Shown: piece by piece, positions 51,947 to 61,820 of the stretch
Numbering within the stretch: position 1 is the stretch's first letter
How the letters are laid out: each line of letters opens with the position of its first letter
Source: Phycisphaerales bacterium
GTDB lineage: Bacteria; Planctomycetota; Phycisphaerae; Phycisphaerales; SM1A02
Direction: 5' to 3'
DNA length: 64,000 nucleotides
Assembly: GCA_029242715.1 (NCBI GenBank)
Contig: JAQWTL010000032.1
Location: forward strand, 1 to 64,000
The notes under the pieces: generated by a model
What the model saw: only the letters and a program-made list of their open reading frames with translations
Database searches by the model: none
Told to the model about the DNA's origin: nothing
Made by a program: the position numbers and the translations under genes

Positions 51947-53392
51947 TCAGGGAGATTGTCCGCTTTCTGGCTCCGGCTCGTCGGAAGCATGCGGAATCGC
52001 TGCCGTTTCAGGGGGGGACCAGGGCTCGTAGTCGACTGGCCAGTCCTTGTGGTGGCGATCCATCATCTGCTCAACCCAGTTCAGGTAGGCCTTCCGGACG
52101 GGCATGGCTCCAGGAGTAAAAATCGGCTTCCAGCCCTTGACCACCGGATGGGGCTTGGTGGCTTCTGATTGAGGCAAGGCGTACTGGTAGAGCAGGGATT
52201 GTTCAGGCTGGGACCAGTCGAGCATCTTCTGGCCATCCAGTTCCAGTCTGGTGAGTGCAAGCAGATTTGACGTTCGGATCCGATCATCAGGCCGGTAGCT
52301 CCAGTGCAGCCGAAAACGGCCAGCGCCTTCTTCTGGACCACCGTGACAGGCTCGGGACCCACACTTGTTGAGCAGCCAGTTGTCATGGATACGTTTGCGG
52401 AAGGTGGCAAGAAGTTCCGGTTCGGTCAGGACCTGGACGCCCCCGTAGAGATCCCGTGCCCGCAATTCAAACATGACCCGGACGATGTCTGCAGGATCAG
52501 ATTTCGTGAAGGCGGCTTCACCCTGGGCATCCGTGGGGAGCAGCGGACTGCCTCGATACTCATCAAGCAGGGCCTGAACGGTCTTGGCCGAAACACGCAG
52601 CCTCGGAGGGTTATCAATCTGTATCTCATAGACACGAATCAGGTTCACATCTTCATCCGATACCAGCTTCGGCATCGTGTCAGCGTCATCTTCGATGTCT
52701 TCTGAAGACGAAACATCATCTGTCTTGCTGGCAAGTACATGCAGTCTTGCTTCGACTTTATGCAGCATTCCTTTTGCCGTGGGGTTGTTCTCACGCTGGA
52801 GCAGTCTCTGCAGTTCGGCCCTGGCCTCGATCAGTTTGTTTTCTTTTAAAAGCCAACGGCAAAGAGAGAGGTGAGCCTGGATGTCGGTTTCATCAAGTTG
52901 TTGAAGCAGGTGCTCGTATTCATCCTGGAAATCAGGAACCAATTGCACGATGAGAATGTCTTCACGGTCGTAACGATGCTTGACACCGTGGATCCTGAAC
53001 TGGACATAATCAAAGGCATCTTCTTCCAGAAGACCTTCTCGTACACGTCCATCCTGAAAGTGAATGACTGCCTTGACCGGAGCGTCGACGTCATGCAGGT
53101 AGACCTTTGCGTAGATCAACGAGGGATCAAATTCATGAATTTTGTTCTGGCGATCCAACAGCCTGATGGTCTTGGGGCCTTCTTCAAGAAGGTGGCCGCT
53201 GACGGATCGCAGGCGTGAGGGATAGATGATCACTCTTGGGAGTGTCATGGCCTCGACATCCGCATCATCCGAAGCTTCAGGCTCTTCAGCGGCGGCAGGG
53301 GGCTGAGGAGGCGGAGGTGCGTCTGTCACATCCGATGCATTCTGAATGAAGGCAGTCAGGCACAGGAAGTACACCGATGCGAAGAGCATCAT
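51947..53392 (-). CDS. Exported protein with planctomycete CX4CH motif (cytochrome-like), function unknown
   Basis: This 481-aa protein starts with a hydrophobic signal (LFASVYFLCLTAFIQ) and a Pro-rich/acidic linker (DAPPPPQPPAAAEEPEASDD). A beta-rich segment (RVIIYPSRLRSVSGHLLEEG) and a helical TPR-like part follow. Near 370 it has NKCGSRACHGGPEEGAGRFR, matching the planctomycete signature CNxGxCHG-x-x-x-G-K-G-x-F-x-L with a CX4CH spacing, which can bind covalent heme. No other cytochrome domain is visible. Its ATG at 53392 overlaps the glutamate dehydrogenase stop (ATGA). Confidence 0.7.
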   Translation of the reverse strand: MMLFASVYFLCLTAFIQNASDVTDAPPPPQPPAAAEEPEASDDADVEAMTLPRVIIYPSRLRSVSGHLLEEGPKTIRLLDRQNKIHEFDPSLIYAKVYLHDVDAPVKAVIHFQDGRVREGLLEEDAFDYVQFRIHGVKHRYDREDILIVQLVPDFQDEYEHLLQQLDETDIQAHLSLCRWLLKENKLIEARAELQRLLQRENNPTAKGMLHKVEARLHVLASKTDDVSSSEDIEDDADTMPKLVSDEDVNLIRVYEIQIDNPPRLRVSAKTVQALLDEYRGSPLLPTDAQGEAAFTKSDPADIVRVMFELRARDLYGGVQVLTEPELLATFRKRIHDNWLLNKCGSRACHGGPEEGAGRFRLHWSYRPDDRIRTSNLLALTRLELDGQKMLDWSQPEQSLLYQYALPQSEATKPHPVVKGWKPIFTPGAMPVRKAYLNWVEQMMDRHHKDWPVDYEPWSPPETAAIPHASDEPEPESGQSP

Positions 53393-56385
53393 GAAGATTC
53401 GCCATGGGGATTATCGTTGATCGTGCTCAGGATTCCCGTCTGCCTGAGGAGGTTGGCAATCCGATCAGCATGAGGCAGTGAGCAGCAATCCACTTCAGCC
53501 GCCAGTTGATCTCGTTCCTGTTCCAGCTTGAGGAAGTCCAGTGCCATGGAGCAGATGGTTCCCGAGGGCATCTTCTCCAATGGATCGATGCCTTCCCTGT
53601 AGACCAGTCGAGCAGCCAGCGACTTGGAAGCCATCCATTGCAGATAGGTCTGCGGGATGTTGCTGTGGATGCGATCCTTGGCCACTTCCATCAGGGATGC
53701 AGGCAGGTGTTCATCAATGACGCCTCGCATGAGTTGGAGGTTGTCACCGGAGAGTTCGTTGATCGCTGGTTCAATCGCGTCAGAAGTCCTGATGACAGAT
53801 CGACTGAGGCGGATACTCATCTCAGGAAGCTGTACATCAGCGTTCTGCTGGTGCAGCCTGACAAGCAGGAGGGCTTCCCGGCGGGCGAAGCTGCGGAGTT
53901 TCACAATGACTTCTTCGACGAATCGAGGCTTGATCGCAAGGAATTCCTCGGTGGACAGCAGCATGCTTGCAATGATCTCGTAGCTGGAGCAGATCACCCC
54001 GCACTTGTTGGCTGAAGAATCCTTGAAGATCAATGCGCCTGCAGATGAGATCTCTGATCGAGCAGCAGGTGTCAAGAAGAGGTTGGCGCCTTCGACGACG
54101 ATGCGGCTTGAGGAGGTGCCATCAGGTCTGAGGAAATCCTGCCAGTTTCGCTCGTGGATCGTTGCAGGGCGTCCGCCACATGGAACAAACGCATCGGCGA
54201 TCACCCTGTTATGCAGAGAGTTTCTCAGTCGAACACCATCAGGTTCATCAAGGCTGGTCACGCGTCCAGAAGCTGGCATCGCAGCAGGATCGTAATCGGC
54301 GATTGGCAGTCCGGCATCGACAAGACGCAACAGTTCGTCATGGTCCAGGCCATCGGGGCACTCGCCAGAGCCACTGCCGTCTGCAATTCCGACAAAGCGG
54401 ACGTTCTTGCCGAAGTCCCGGACAAGAATTCGAATCAGATTGCCGCCGACATCGCCATCCGGGCCGCCTGTGATCTTGATCGAGAACGTCTGCTCGCGGG
54501 GATCGATGCCGATGGCGTTGAGGCCGACTTCCAGGAATACGGCAACACCTTCAGACGTGACGCCATAGTCCTTGTGGTTGATTCCCGCGCCCGGCTTGGA
54601 ACTCATCAACGCGGTGGGAACCGGGTAGCCGCGACGTTGGGCACGTTCCACGATCCAGTCGATGAGCTTTGGGGTGATGTTTTCATCCGGACCAAGGTAA
54701 AGGAGTTCCTTCTCGTCAAGCAGATCAACGATCTGCTTCTGAACGGTCTCCTCAGGGGTGATCAAGTCAAGGAGGGAATCCACGAATCCCTTGATCGCAC
54801 GATCAACACGGGCTTCAGGTTCAACAAGCACTGCAGCCTTGGAACCACCTTCAGGAATGTCCTTGTTCTTCAACTGTTGTGCGTGTGCCAATCCATAGGC
54901 TTCGTCATAGAGTCGTTCAGCTTCACGTGCATGCTGAGCAGCAGATCGCGGCAGGACTGCACGGATTCCGCCGCGTGCAATATCCCTGAAGCGGACGTGG
55001 AATCCATTGGAGGCCCGGCCATGCACGAAGAAGACGCCGAAGGGTACTTCGGGTCGATCATCGGATGAGAGGAACGAAGGGTCCAGCCTCATCGAGAGTG
55101 CATATCGCTCGGTGACATAGATGTTCGTCTTGAGCACCTGATTCGTGGCGGTCAGCATGGATTTGAGTACTGTCCTGGCATCTTCCAGATCGACTTCGTC
55201 CTCGAATCGCTCCTTGATCGCAGCGGTGCGATCCTCGAAGAGGGCATCATCCAATGGATGTTCTGGATTGAAACGATCCAGGAACAAGTCGCAGACTGCC
55301 ATGGAGAGATCAATATTCTCCTCGGCAAGTCTTCGGATGCGTTCTGCCGTGAATGCGTAACGATTCAGTTTCACCAATCGCTGATGAACCAGGTCGCAGA
55401 GGGCCTCGTGCAGTTCCGCATGGGTGAGATCGATGTCCTCGTGGCGTCGGCTGAGTTCCAGGCAACGCTGGTGCACCCACTTGATTCGACGGAGATCGTG
55501 ATGCACGCGGCCCCACAGTGCGCTATCGGGATCGATGGCCCCTTCAGGGCCCTGGACCACGAAGCCAATCAGACTGATGGTTCCGTTGTCGCCATCATCA
55601 ATGCTGTCAAGGTATGCGCGATGAATGTTGATTTCGGACTGGCTCAGTCTCGAGGCAAGTCGTTCGAGCATGGTGCGACGTGTACTGTTGCCAACGGCAA
55701 TGGAGATCCTTGTCTGTGTCGGATCCAGTTCCGGTTCCAGAGTGATGACCGTGCCATCTGTTCCGGAGATCTTCTTGTACATGTCCCAGTGCTTGTGGAG
55801 ACGCAATGGTGTCAGCGTCAGCATGTAGTCAGCCGAGCATCGCTGCAGAAAATCCGTGAGTTCATCTGCTGACCACTCGGGATGTTCCTGCTTGACGAAA
55901 TCGAGAAATTCCTGGTGCTTGATCTTCTGTTCAGGATCACTGAGATCGCAGCGTGGGCTTTCCCCGAATTCAAAGGTATCAATGACCAGTGAGCCGTCAT
56001 GTGCGGTATGAATTTTGGCAGCACGGAGGGGTTGATCAGTGGGTAGTTCGGCGACAAGTTCGGCCAGCACACCTGGGTAGTCCAGGGGGCGCATCGAAGT
56101 CCACTGCGAGCCGTCCTCGCTGCGGAGTGTCATTTCGATGGGGCGGCCGGAGGCTCTTGCGGCAATGATGGCTCGCAGATGAATGAGCCTGGTTTCCTCA
56201 TCCGTGTCCTGGAAATAGGTCGGAGGCATCTGCTCAAGAAACCAGGGGACAACCTGCTCCGATTGGGCCCTCAGGCCACCGGTAATCTGGTCGATGACCT
56301 CCTCGGGCCTGTCTGGTTGCTCGGGGGGACTTGTAGTCGCTTTGCTGGATTCATTGCCCATCGCGAAACTGTATCCGGCCCCCAT
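53389..56385 (-). CDS. Large NAD-specific glutamate dehydrogenase (Bac_GDH family)
   Basis: This 998-aa protein is a short member of the 115-180 kDa class of NAD-GDH, which deaminates glutamate to 2-oxoglutarate and ammonia. The core is recognisable from VRFRDIARGGIRAVLPRS, the Lys-rich QLKNKDIPEGGSKAAVLVEP, GPDENITPKLIDWIVERAQR, SSKPGAGINHKDYGVTSEGV and RIVVEGANLFLTPAARSEI. The N-terminal ACT-like region is present but abridged. The first start is ATG at 56385; another ATG at 56361 is possible. It is divergent from ribF and translationally coupled to the CX4CH gene. It presumably serves catabolic use of glutamate. Confidence 0.92.
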   Translation of the reverse strand: MGAGYSFAMGNESSKATTSPPEQPDRPEEVIDQITGGLRAQSEQVVPWFLEQMPPTYFQDTDEETRLIHLRAIIAARASGRPIEMTLRSEDGSQWTSMRPLDYPGVLAELVAELPTDQPLRAAKIHTAHDGSLVIDTFEFGESPRCDLSDPEQKIKHQEFLDFVKQEHPEWSADELTDFLQRCSADYMLTLTPLRLHKHWDMYKKISGTDGTVITLEPELDPTQTRISIAVGNSTRRTMLERLASRLSQSEINIHRAYLDSIDDGDNGTISLIGFVVQGPEGAIDPDSALWGRVHHDLRRIKWVHQRCLELSRRHEDIDLTHAELHEALCDLVHQRLVKLNRYAFTAERIRRLAEENIDLSMAVCDLFLDRFNPEHPLDDALFEDRTAAIKERFEDEVDLEDARTVLKSMLTATNQVLKTNIYVTERYALSMRLDPSFLSSDDRPEVPFGVFFVHGRASNGFHVRFRDIARGGIRAVLPRSAAQHAREAERLYDEAYGLAHAQQLKNKDIPEGGSKAAVLVEPEARVDRAIKGFVDSLLDLITPEETVQKQIVDLLDEKELLYLGPDENITPKLIDWIVERAQRRGYPVPTALMSSKPGAGINHKDYGVTSEGVAVFLEVGLNAIGIDPREQTFSIKITGGPDGDVGGNLIRILVRDFGKNVRFVGIADGSGSGECPDGLDHDELLRLVDAGLPIADYDPAAMPASGRVTSLDEPDGVRLRNSLHNRVIADAFVPCGGRPATIHERNWQDFLRPDGTSSSRIVVEGANLFLTPAARSEISSAGALIFKDSSANKCGVICSSYEIIASMLLSTEEFLAIKPRFVEEVIVKLRSFARREALLLVRLHQQNADVQLPEMSIRLSRSVIRTSDAIEPAINELSGDNLQLMRGVIDEHLPASLMEVAKDRIHSNIPQTYLQWMASKSLAARLVYREGIDPLEKMPSGTICSMALDFLKLEQERDQLAAEVDCCSLPHADRIANLLRQTGILSTINDNPHGESS

Positions 56386-56449
56386 GGCGGCTGCAATGGC
56401 GGATCTGCCGTTGGGCTCCTTTCAGCTCTCCCTTCATGGGTGTAGTCTC

Positions 56450-57355
56450 ATGACCATGGCAACTGCGCTATCAATTGGCATGTTTGATGGAGTCCATGCG
56501 GGACACCGTGAGATTATCGACCAGGCACGACGAACCGTCGGGCCTGACGGGAGGGTGATCGTGGTCACCTTCGAGCCCGCACCGGCCGCCATCCTGTCTC
56601 CTGAGCACGTTTTTTCTCGATTGATGACGGATCGGCAGCGGCATTCGGCATTGATGGATGCGGGTGTCGATGAGGTTCATGTTCTGGAGCCCACCACAGA
56701 ATTCCTGCAGCAGTCTCCCAGGGCATTCCTTGATCAGTTACTGGTAGACCATCAGCCTCATTTCATCATGGAGGGGCAGGACTTTCGATTTGGTTGCCAT
56801 CGAGAAGGTGATATTGAGCTGCTTCAAGTCATCGGTTCGGAGCGTGGTTTCCAGGTGCACCTGGTTGAAGATGTCGAGGCGACACTGGTGGATGGCACGC
56901 GGGTGCCGGCACGAAGTTCGGTCATTCGCAAGTTGATCCAGAAAGGTCGTGTCCGAGATGCTGCTGGCCTGCTGGGCCGCCCCTGGCAACTGGATGGCAT
57001 TGTCGTAAAGGGCATGCAAAGAGGACGTGAACTCGGTTGTCCTACGGCAAATCTAGATGCAGGTTGCATGATCTTGCCCGCGGCAGGGGTGTATGCAGGG
57101 CGTGCCTATCTGGAGTCCGGTGAAGCCTATCCAGCGGCAATCAGCGTCGGCACAAACCCCACCTTCGAAGATGGTTGCTTGACCTGTGAAGTGCACCTTC
57201 TGGGTTTCGATGGAGAGGTCGGGGACTATGGTTGGCCATTGAGAGTTGATGTGGATCATTGGATCCGGGAACAACTGGTCTTCGATTCTCTGGATCTGCT
57301 TACGGAGGCCATGGCCAGGGACCTGCAACGCGTGCAGGAACTGATGAGCGTGTAG
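56450..57355 (+). CDS. ribF: Bifunctional riboflavin kinase / FAD synthetase
   Basis: RibF (301 aa) makes FMN and FAD from riboflavin. The N-terminal nucleotidyltransferase domain has GMFDGVHAGHREII, FEPAPAAILSPEHVF and the FIMEGQDFRFGCHREGD loop. The C-terminal riboflavin kinase domain has GRELGCPTANLDAG, VGTNPTFEDG and the LLGFDGEVGDYGWPLRVDV strand. I chose the ATG at 56450 because family homology starts just after it; the open frame upstream overlaps the divergent dehydrogenase promoter and is not coding. nrnA follows after 12 bp, as in many bacteria. Confidence 0.96.
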   Translation: MTMATALSIGMFDGVHAGHREIIDQARRTVGPDGRVIVVTFEPAPAAILSPEHVFSRLMTDRQRHSALMDAGVDEVHVLEPTTEFLQQSPRAFLDQLLVDHQPHFIMEGQDFRFGCHREGDIELLQVIGSERGFQVHLVEDVEATLVDGTRVPARSSVIRKLIQKGRVRDAAGLLGRPWQLDGIVVKGMQRGRELGCPTANLDAGCMILPAAGVYAGRAYLESGEAYPAAISVGTNPTFEDGCLTCEVHLLGFDGEVGDYGWPLRVDVDHWIREQLVFDSLDLLTEAMARDLQRVQELMSV

Positions 57356-57367
57356 AGTTTCCATTCC

Positions 57368-58390
57368 ATGTTCACTTACCAGTCAAATACAGATCTGAAA
57401 TCGATCGCCCAACGGATCAGTGGGGCCAATCGAATCATCGTGACGACTCATGCGAAGCCTGATGGTGACGCTATGGGCTCGACTCTGGCATTGAAGCGTG
57501 CCCTTGACCATCAGCTGGATATCGAAATCCTGCTGATGGGGCCAGTGACATCTCCCATGCGAGCGATTGCAGGCACAACGTCATGGATCGATGCTCAGCA
57601 GCAGATGCCCAAGGCTGGAGAGGATCTGGTGCTGCTCGTTGACACCGGTGCCTTCAGTCAGGTGGAACCCATTGCGGACTGGATGCGCGATCGCCATGAC
57701 CATGTCATCGTCATCGATCATCATGCTTCAGGCGATGACATCGGCGCCATGCGATTTGTCGATTCCACGGCAGCTTCAGCAACAATGCTGGTGAAGTCCG
57801 TTATAGAAGCCATGGGGCTGCCTATTGAAGGTGGTCCGGGAAGCGTTGCTGAAGCGTTGTTCTGTGGCCTGGCAACGGACACGGGCTGGTTCCGGTTCAG
57901 CAATGCCGACGCCAGGGCATTCTCAATGGCATCGGAGCTTCTGCAAACCGGCATCAATCGTGATGGTCTTTACAGGACGATCGAAGAGACGGCCAAGCCG
58001 ACGCGCCTTGCCTTGCAGGCTCGTGCACTTGAATCCATTGAGTATGTACTCGAGGGACGCTGTGCAATCATGCAGTTGCTTCCATCGGATTTCAAGGAAA
58101 CCAAGGGGGCCCCGGGCGAACTGCCCGGTACGGTCAATCTGCCATTGGCCATCGAGTCAGTCGATTTTGCCGTTCTTCTGTACAGCGAGAATGGGACCGA
58201 GACGAAGGCGAGCTTCCGTTCAAAGCCATCCCGTGAACTGGGCGGTGACTTTGTCGACGTGAGCGAACTGGCTCGCCAACTTGGAGGTGGGGGACATGTC
58301 CATGCTGCTGGGGCTCGAGTCAAAGGCCCGGTCGAAGATGCCATCAAGGTTGTACAAAAAGTTCTCGATAGCCTGGAAGGACATTCATGA
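57368..58390 (+). CDS. nrnA: DHH-family nanoRNase / phosphoadenosine phosphatase
   Basis: This 340-aa DHH-DHHA1 protein degrades short oligoribonucleotides and often 3'-phosphoadenosine 5'-phosphate. Motifs: THAKPDGDAMGSTLALKR (motif I), VLLVDTGAFSQV (II), VIVIDHHASGD (III, the DHH), the FCGLATDTGWFRFSN loop (IV), and the C-terminal LARQLGGGGHVHAAGARVKG glycine-rich DHHA1 binding motif. It follows ribF at 12 bp and overlaps the next gene by 4 bp. Confidence 0.94.
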   Translation: MFTYQSNTDLKSIAQRISGANRIIVTTHAKPDGDAMGSTLALKRALDHQLDIEILLMGPVTSPMRAIAGTTSWIDAQQQMPKAGEDLVLLVDTGAFSQVEPIADWMRDRHDHVIVIDHHASGDDIGAMRFVDSTAASATMLVKSVIEAMGLPIEGGPGSVAEALFCGLATDTGWFRFSNADARAFSMASELLQTGINRDGLYRTIEETAKPTRLALQARALESIEYVLEGRCAIMQLLPSDFKETKGAPGELPGTVNLPLAIESVDFAVLLYSENGTETKASFRSKPSRELGGDFVDVSELARQLGGGGHVHAAGARVKGPVEDAIKVVQKVLDSLEGHS

Positions 58391-58965
58391 GGGGTCGACG
58401 CTGGATCGTGATCGGTGTCATCTGCCTCTTGACGGCATTGTTGATCGTCATTGTTGGTGTGTGGCTTTCGATTTCGCGTTTCAACCTGCAGCAGGTGGTC
58501 ATGCCCGGGAGCGTGGAGTTCGAGATGGACACTCCTGGTCCCTTCTATCTCACGTATGAACCCAGAACGAATCTGAATGGAACCTGGTACGTGTCTCCGG
58601 TGGAATCAAGGATGACTTTCGAGTTGGTGTCACTTGATGGAGCACCGGATGCCATCATTGAAGCACCGTTGGTGGCAGCCAACTACAGCTTCATTGGCAG
58701 GCACGGCCATTACATCGGCAAGGCAGAACTGGATGCCGGGCTCTGGAGACTCACAGGCAGTACGCCACCTGGTGATGACCATTCCGGGGTGTATGCCTTT
58801 GGTCGGACTTCCATTACGGCGGTCGTCATACCGGTTCTGGCAGCGGCCTTTGCTGCAGCCCTGCTTGGCCCTGTGGGGCTTGGCCTGCTGATTGTTGGCA
58901 TCATCCTGCATGTTCATGGCCGGAAGCGGGCAAGACGAGCTTCCCAGCCCCCGCCTGAGGGGTAG
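58387..58965 (+). CDS. Membrane protein with external beta domain (192 aa), unknown
   Basis: This protein has an N-terminal span (WIVIGVICLLTALLIVIVGV), an extracytoplasmic beta-rich domain (VVMPGSVEFEMDTPGPFYLT; RMTFELVSLDG; DAGLWRLTGSTPPGD) and two hydrophobic helices near the C-terminus (VVIPVLAAAFAAALLGPVGL then GLLIVGIILHV), ending in a basic tail. I do not recognise a family. The ATG overlaps the nrnA stop, and the next gene starts 34 bp later, so it belongs to the same operon. Confidence 0.72.
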   Translation: MRGRRWIVIGVICLLTALLIVIVGVWLSISRFNLQQVVMPGSVEFEMDTPGPFYLTYEPRTNLNGTWYVSPVESRMTFELVSLDGAPDAIIEAPLVAANYSFIGRHGHYIGKAELDAGLWRLTGSTPPGDDHSGVYAFGRTSITAVVIPVLAAAFAAALLGPVGLGLLIVGIILHVHGRKRARRASQPPPEG

Positions 58966-58999
58966 ACTTGAGTGCACTCTCCGCTCTCCGAAAGTCGAC

Positions 59000-60790
59000 A
59001 TGACAGATCAGCAACAACAAGACATCGCTCGCATCATCAGTATCGTTCTGCGTCGTGAGAGGTTGAATGCAGGGCTCAATTGGTTCTGCATGGCCTGTCT
59101 CTACATTGCGGTTCTGGCCGTCCTGCTCGCCATTGTTGATCGTCTGGGCTCGCAATCCTGGGTGCCCTGGAATTGGCTGGTCATCGTGATGGGCAGTGTG
59201 GCGGTAATCGCCGGTGTGGCCGGTTGGTGGTTGAAGCAACCGGAGCCACTTCGTGCGGCACGAAGAGTGGATGAACGGCTGGGTCTCAAGGACCGGTTGT
59301 CATCAGCACTCGCATGTGGTCAGAGCAAGGAACCATTTGCAAGAGCAGTTGTCGAGGATGCCGTCACTGTCGCAAGATCACCACAGACCAGAGAGCAGGT
59401 GCGACGCCGTTTTCGCCTGGCACCTCCTCCATTCTGGTGGGCGTCGCCTTTGCTTGTTCTCTCTGCTCTCGTGATTGCTCTGTTTGGGCAGTGGGACGTG
59501 TTCTCGGCCAGCGAGGTTGACACGGTCGACCTCAAGCAGGTGAGAGCCAATGCGGCCGAATCCGTGGAGGCCTCTGTTGAAGCGATTCGAGAGGATCCAC
59601 AACTCTCCGAAGCGATGGCCGAAGTGCTCGAAGAGTTGGAAGCACGGACGGATGCTTCTCTTGAGGAAAAACAGAACGAGGAATCCATACGTCGCGAAGC
59701 GCTGAAGCGACTGACCGAGCTCAATAAGAATCTCGAGACTATCGTCGAAGGTCCGGAAGGCCAGGCAATGGAATCCGTGAAGGAGTCCCTGGAATCACTT
59801 GAAGCACCAGAAGACAGTCCCATCAAGAATCTTGTGGACTCCCTTTCCAAAGGGGATTTCGATCAGGCGCAGCAATCACTGTCAAAGCTTCAAGAGAAGA
59901 TCGATTCAGGCGAATTGTCGGAATCGGAACGCAAGCAGATTGCCGACGCAATGGAATCGCTCTCTGAACAGTTGGACAAGAAGGCCGATGACCAGCAGCC
60001 CATGCGGGATGCGCTCAGGCAGGCAGGGATGGATCCGGAGCTTGCGAATGATCAGGAAGCTTTGAAAGAAGCCCTTGAGCAGTCCAAGGATCTCAACGAA
60101 TCTCAGAAGCAGAAGTTGACAGAAAAGGCCGAGGCGAATGATCAGGCCAAGAAGATGCTCGAGGATTTCTCAGAGGCTTCCAAGGAGGCTTGCAAGCAAT
60201 GCCGCAACGGGCAGAAGGGTGATCAGAATTCCAGCAGTTGCAAGGGCATGTCGGACCAGCTGGGCAAGATGCAGCAGCAGGAACAGATGCTTGAGAAAGC
60301 CAAGGATGCTCAAAGTGCTTGCCAGAGTCAATGCAACAAGATTGGCCAGGGCCTGGCGAAGCAGTCTGCAGTCAATGCTGCAGGGCCGAAGGGAGAGTCG
60401 GGCAAGGGCGACTCCGTTGGCATGAGCCAGACCGAGACCAGCACTGTTGCCAAGCAGGACAGCGGGGAAGTGGGGGATGGCCCTGTTGTATCTCGTGAAT
60501 CGGTTGATCGTGACCTTGATGTCGGTGAATCTACGATGACTCTTCGTCAAGCTCAGCAGGCTGCCAGTGAAGGATTCGATGAAGCCCTCAATGATGCTCC
60601 GCTACCACGGCAGTATCACGACGCGCTCAAGAACTACTTCAGCAATCGTGAGGCTGTAGAAAAGGCGATTGAGGCGGATGCCGAGGCCAGCAAGGACAAG
60701 GCTGTGAACACGCCCTCTGACAAAGCGAGTCAGAAAAAGGCCGAGTCCGGAAAGGACGAAACCAAGGGTGAGGCTGGTGGCAAGAACTAG
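59000..60790 (+). CDS. Two-span membrane protein with long acidic coiled-coil domain (DUF4175-like)
   Basis: This 596-aa protein has N-terminal spans (WFCMACLYIAVLAVLLAIVD; WLVIVMGSVAVIAGVAGWW), the segment ARRVDERLGLKDRLSSALAC typical of DUF4175-like proteins, and a third span (FWWASPLLVLSALVIALFG). The rest is a highly charged, Gln/Glu/Lys-rich coiled coil with a central Cys-containing patch (KEACKQCRNGQKGDQNSSSC, about 395-420; further Cys at SACQSQCNKIG). It is likely a structural or signalling partner of the membrane; DUF4175 proteins often accompany MoxR/VWA systems, not seen here. The start ATG at 59000 follows the previous stop by 34 bp. Confidence 0.7.
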   Translation: MTDQQQQDIARIISIVLRRERLNAGLNWFCMACLYIAVLAVLLAIVDRLGSQSWVPWNWLVIVMGSVAVIAGVAGWWLKQPEPLRAARRVDERLGLKDRLSSALACGQSKEPFARAVVEDAVTVARSPQTREQVRRRFRLAPPPFWWASPLLVLSALVIALFGQWDVFSASEVDTVDLKQVRANAAESVEASVEAIREDPQLSEAMAEVLEELEARTDASLEEKQNEESIRREALKRLTELNKNLETIVEGPEGQAMESVKESLESLEAPEDSPIKNLVDSLSKGDFDQAQQSLSKLQEKIDSGELSESERKQIADAMESLSEQLDKKADDQQPMRDALRQAGMDPELANDQEALKEALEQSKDLNESQKQKLTEKAEANDQAKKMLEDFSEASKEACKQCRNGQKGDQNSSSCKGMSDQLGKMQQQEQMLEKAKDAQSACQSQCNKIGQGLAKQSAVNAAGPKGESGKGDSVGMSQTETSTVAKQDSGEVGDGPVVSRESVDRDLDVGESTMTLRQAQQAASEGFDEALNDAPLPRQYHDALKNYFSNREAVEKAIEADAEASKDKAVNTPSDKASQKKAESGKDETKGEAGGKN

Positions 60791-61820
60791 TCCCGGCTTT
60801 TTCGTGCACCTTCTGATTCTGCTGCCGCTCGTGGGCTGTGAACATTCAGATCCACCTTTGGTTGTGTATGTTTCCGCGGATGAATACGTAGCTCGTCCTG
60901 TTCTCGATGCCTTTTCAGAGAAGACGGGCATACCAGTGCACATGGTTGGCGACACGGAGGCGACCAAGACGACGGGGTTGGTCGATCGCATTCGTGCTGA
61001 ACGCAACATGCCAATTGCAGATGTCTTCTGGTCTTCAGAAGCCTTCATGACCATTGAATTGGCACAGGAGGGGCTGCTCCAGCCCTGCAATACAAATGTC
61101 ACGGAAGAGTGGTTCACGGATTGGCGAGATCCCTTGAAGCAGTGGTTCGGTTTTTCGCCCAGGCCTCGAGTACTGGTCTACGATCCGGAGCGAATGGCAG
61201 AAGAAGATGTTCCTGTTTCGTTGGAATTGCTTGCGGAGCCACGTTGGCGTGACCAACTGGTCATGGCTGATCCACGATTTGGCACGACAGGTGGACATCT
61301 TGCCGCCTTGAAGTCCTGGTATGACTCACAGGGCTCACTGGATGGCTACGGCGAATTCCTGTCCGGTCTTGCAGCGAACCGGATGAGAGTCTTGCCTGGG
61401 GGAAATGCAGCAGTTGTGGATGAGATTCGTTCAGGCCGAGCATTGATTGGCCTGACGGATGCGGATGATGTGCGAGCAGCGAACCGGCTCGGCGCCGGGC
61501 TGTCCATGCGATATGTCGGTCCGATCGAAGGTGTCGGGACGTTCATGATGCCCAATACCGTTGCGGTGGTAGCGGGATCACGTCATCCAGCTGCCGGTGA
61601 CTTTGTTGACATGCTCCTCTCTGAAGAAACGGCTCGCCGTCTGGCCGAATCTGTTTCTGGAAATGTGCCACTGGATCCGGCGGTTGCCTCGGATTATCCG
61701 GAGTTGATTGTGCCCACCTCCATGCCGGTTGATTTTCAAACGACTGCCAACGAGTACCCACTGGCGATTCGAATGGCCGTGACATCTCTTCAGGATCGAG
61801 CGCCTGATGCTGCGCCGTAG
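60768..61820 (+). CDS. Iron(III)-type ABC transporter substrate-binding lipoprotein (FbpA/AfuA family)
   Basis: This 350-aa protein has a signal ending LLILLPLVGC, a good lipobox, with Cys as the first mature residue. The mature domain follows the periplasmic binding protein class D pattern: LVVYVSADEYVARPVLDAFS, GDTEATKTTGLVDRIRAERN, ADVFWSSEAFMTIELAQEGL, RRLAESVSGNVPLDP. The family binds ferric iron; the usual pair of ligand tyrosines cannot be assigned with confidence. The start is GTG at 60768, overlapping the upstream gene by 23 bp. The permease frame begins 14 bp before its stop. Confidence 0.88.
   Translation: MRLVARTSPGFFVHLLILLPLVGCEHSDPPLVVYVSADEYVARPVLDAFSEKTGIPVHMVGDTEATKTTGLVDRIRAERNMPIADVFWSSEAFMTIELAQEGLLQPCNTNVTEEWFTDWRDPLKQWFGFSPRPRVLVYDPERMAEEDVPVSLELLAEPRWRDQLVMADPRFGTTGGHLAALKSWYDSQGSLDGYGEFLSGLAANRMRVLPGGNAAVVDEIRSGRALIGLTDADDVRAANRLGAGLSMRYVGPIEGVGTFMMPNTVAVVAGSRHPAAGDFVDMLLSEETARRLAESVSGNVPLDPAVASDYPELIVPTSMPVDFQTTANEYPLAIRMAVTSLQDRAPDAAP

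Noticed and set aside
54154-55068. A 304-codon plus-strand frame opposite glutamate dehydrogenase
   Set aside because: It is antisense to conserved dehydrogenase motifs.
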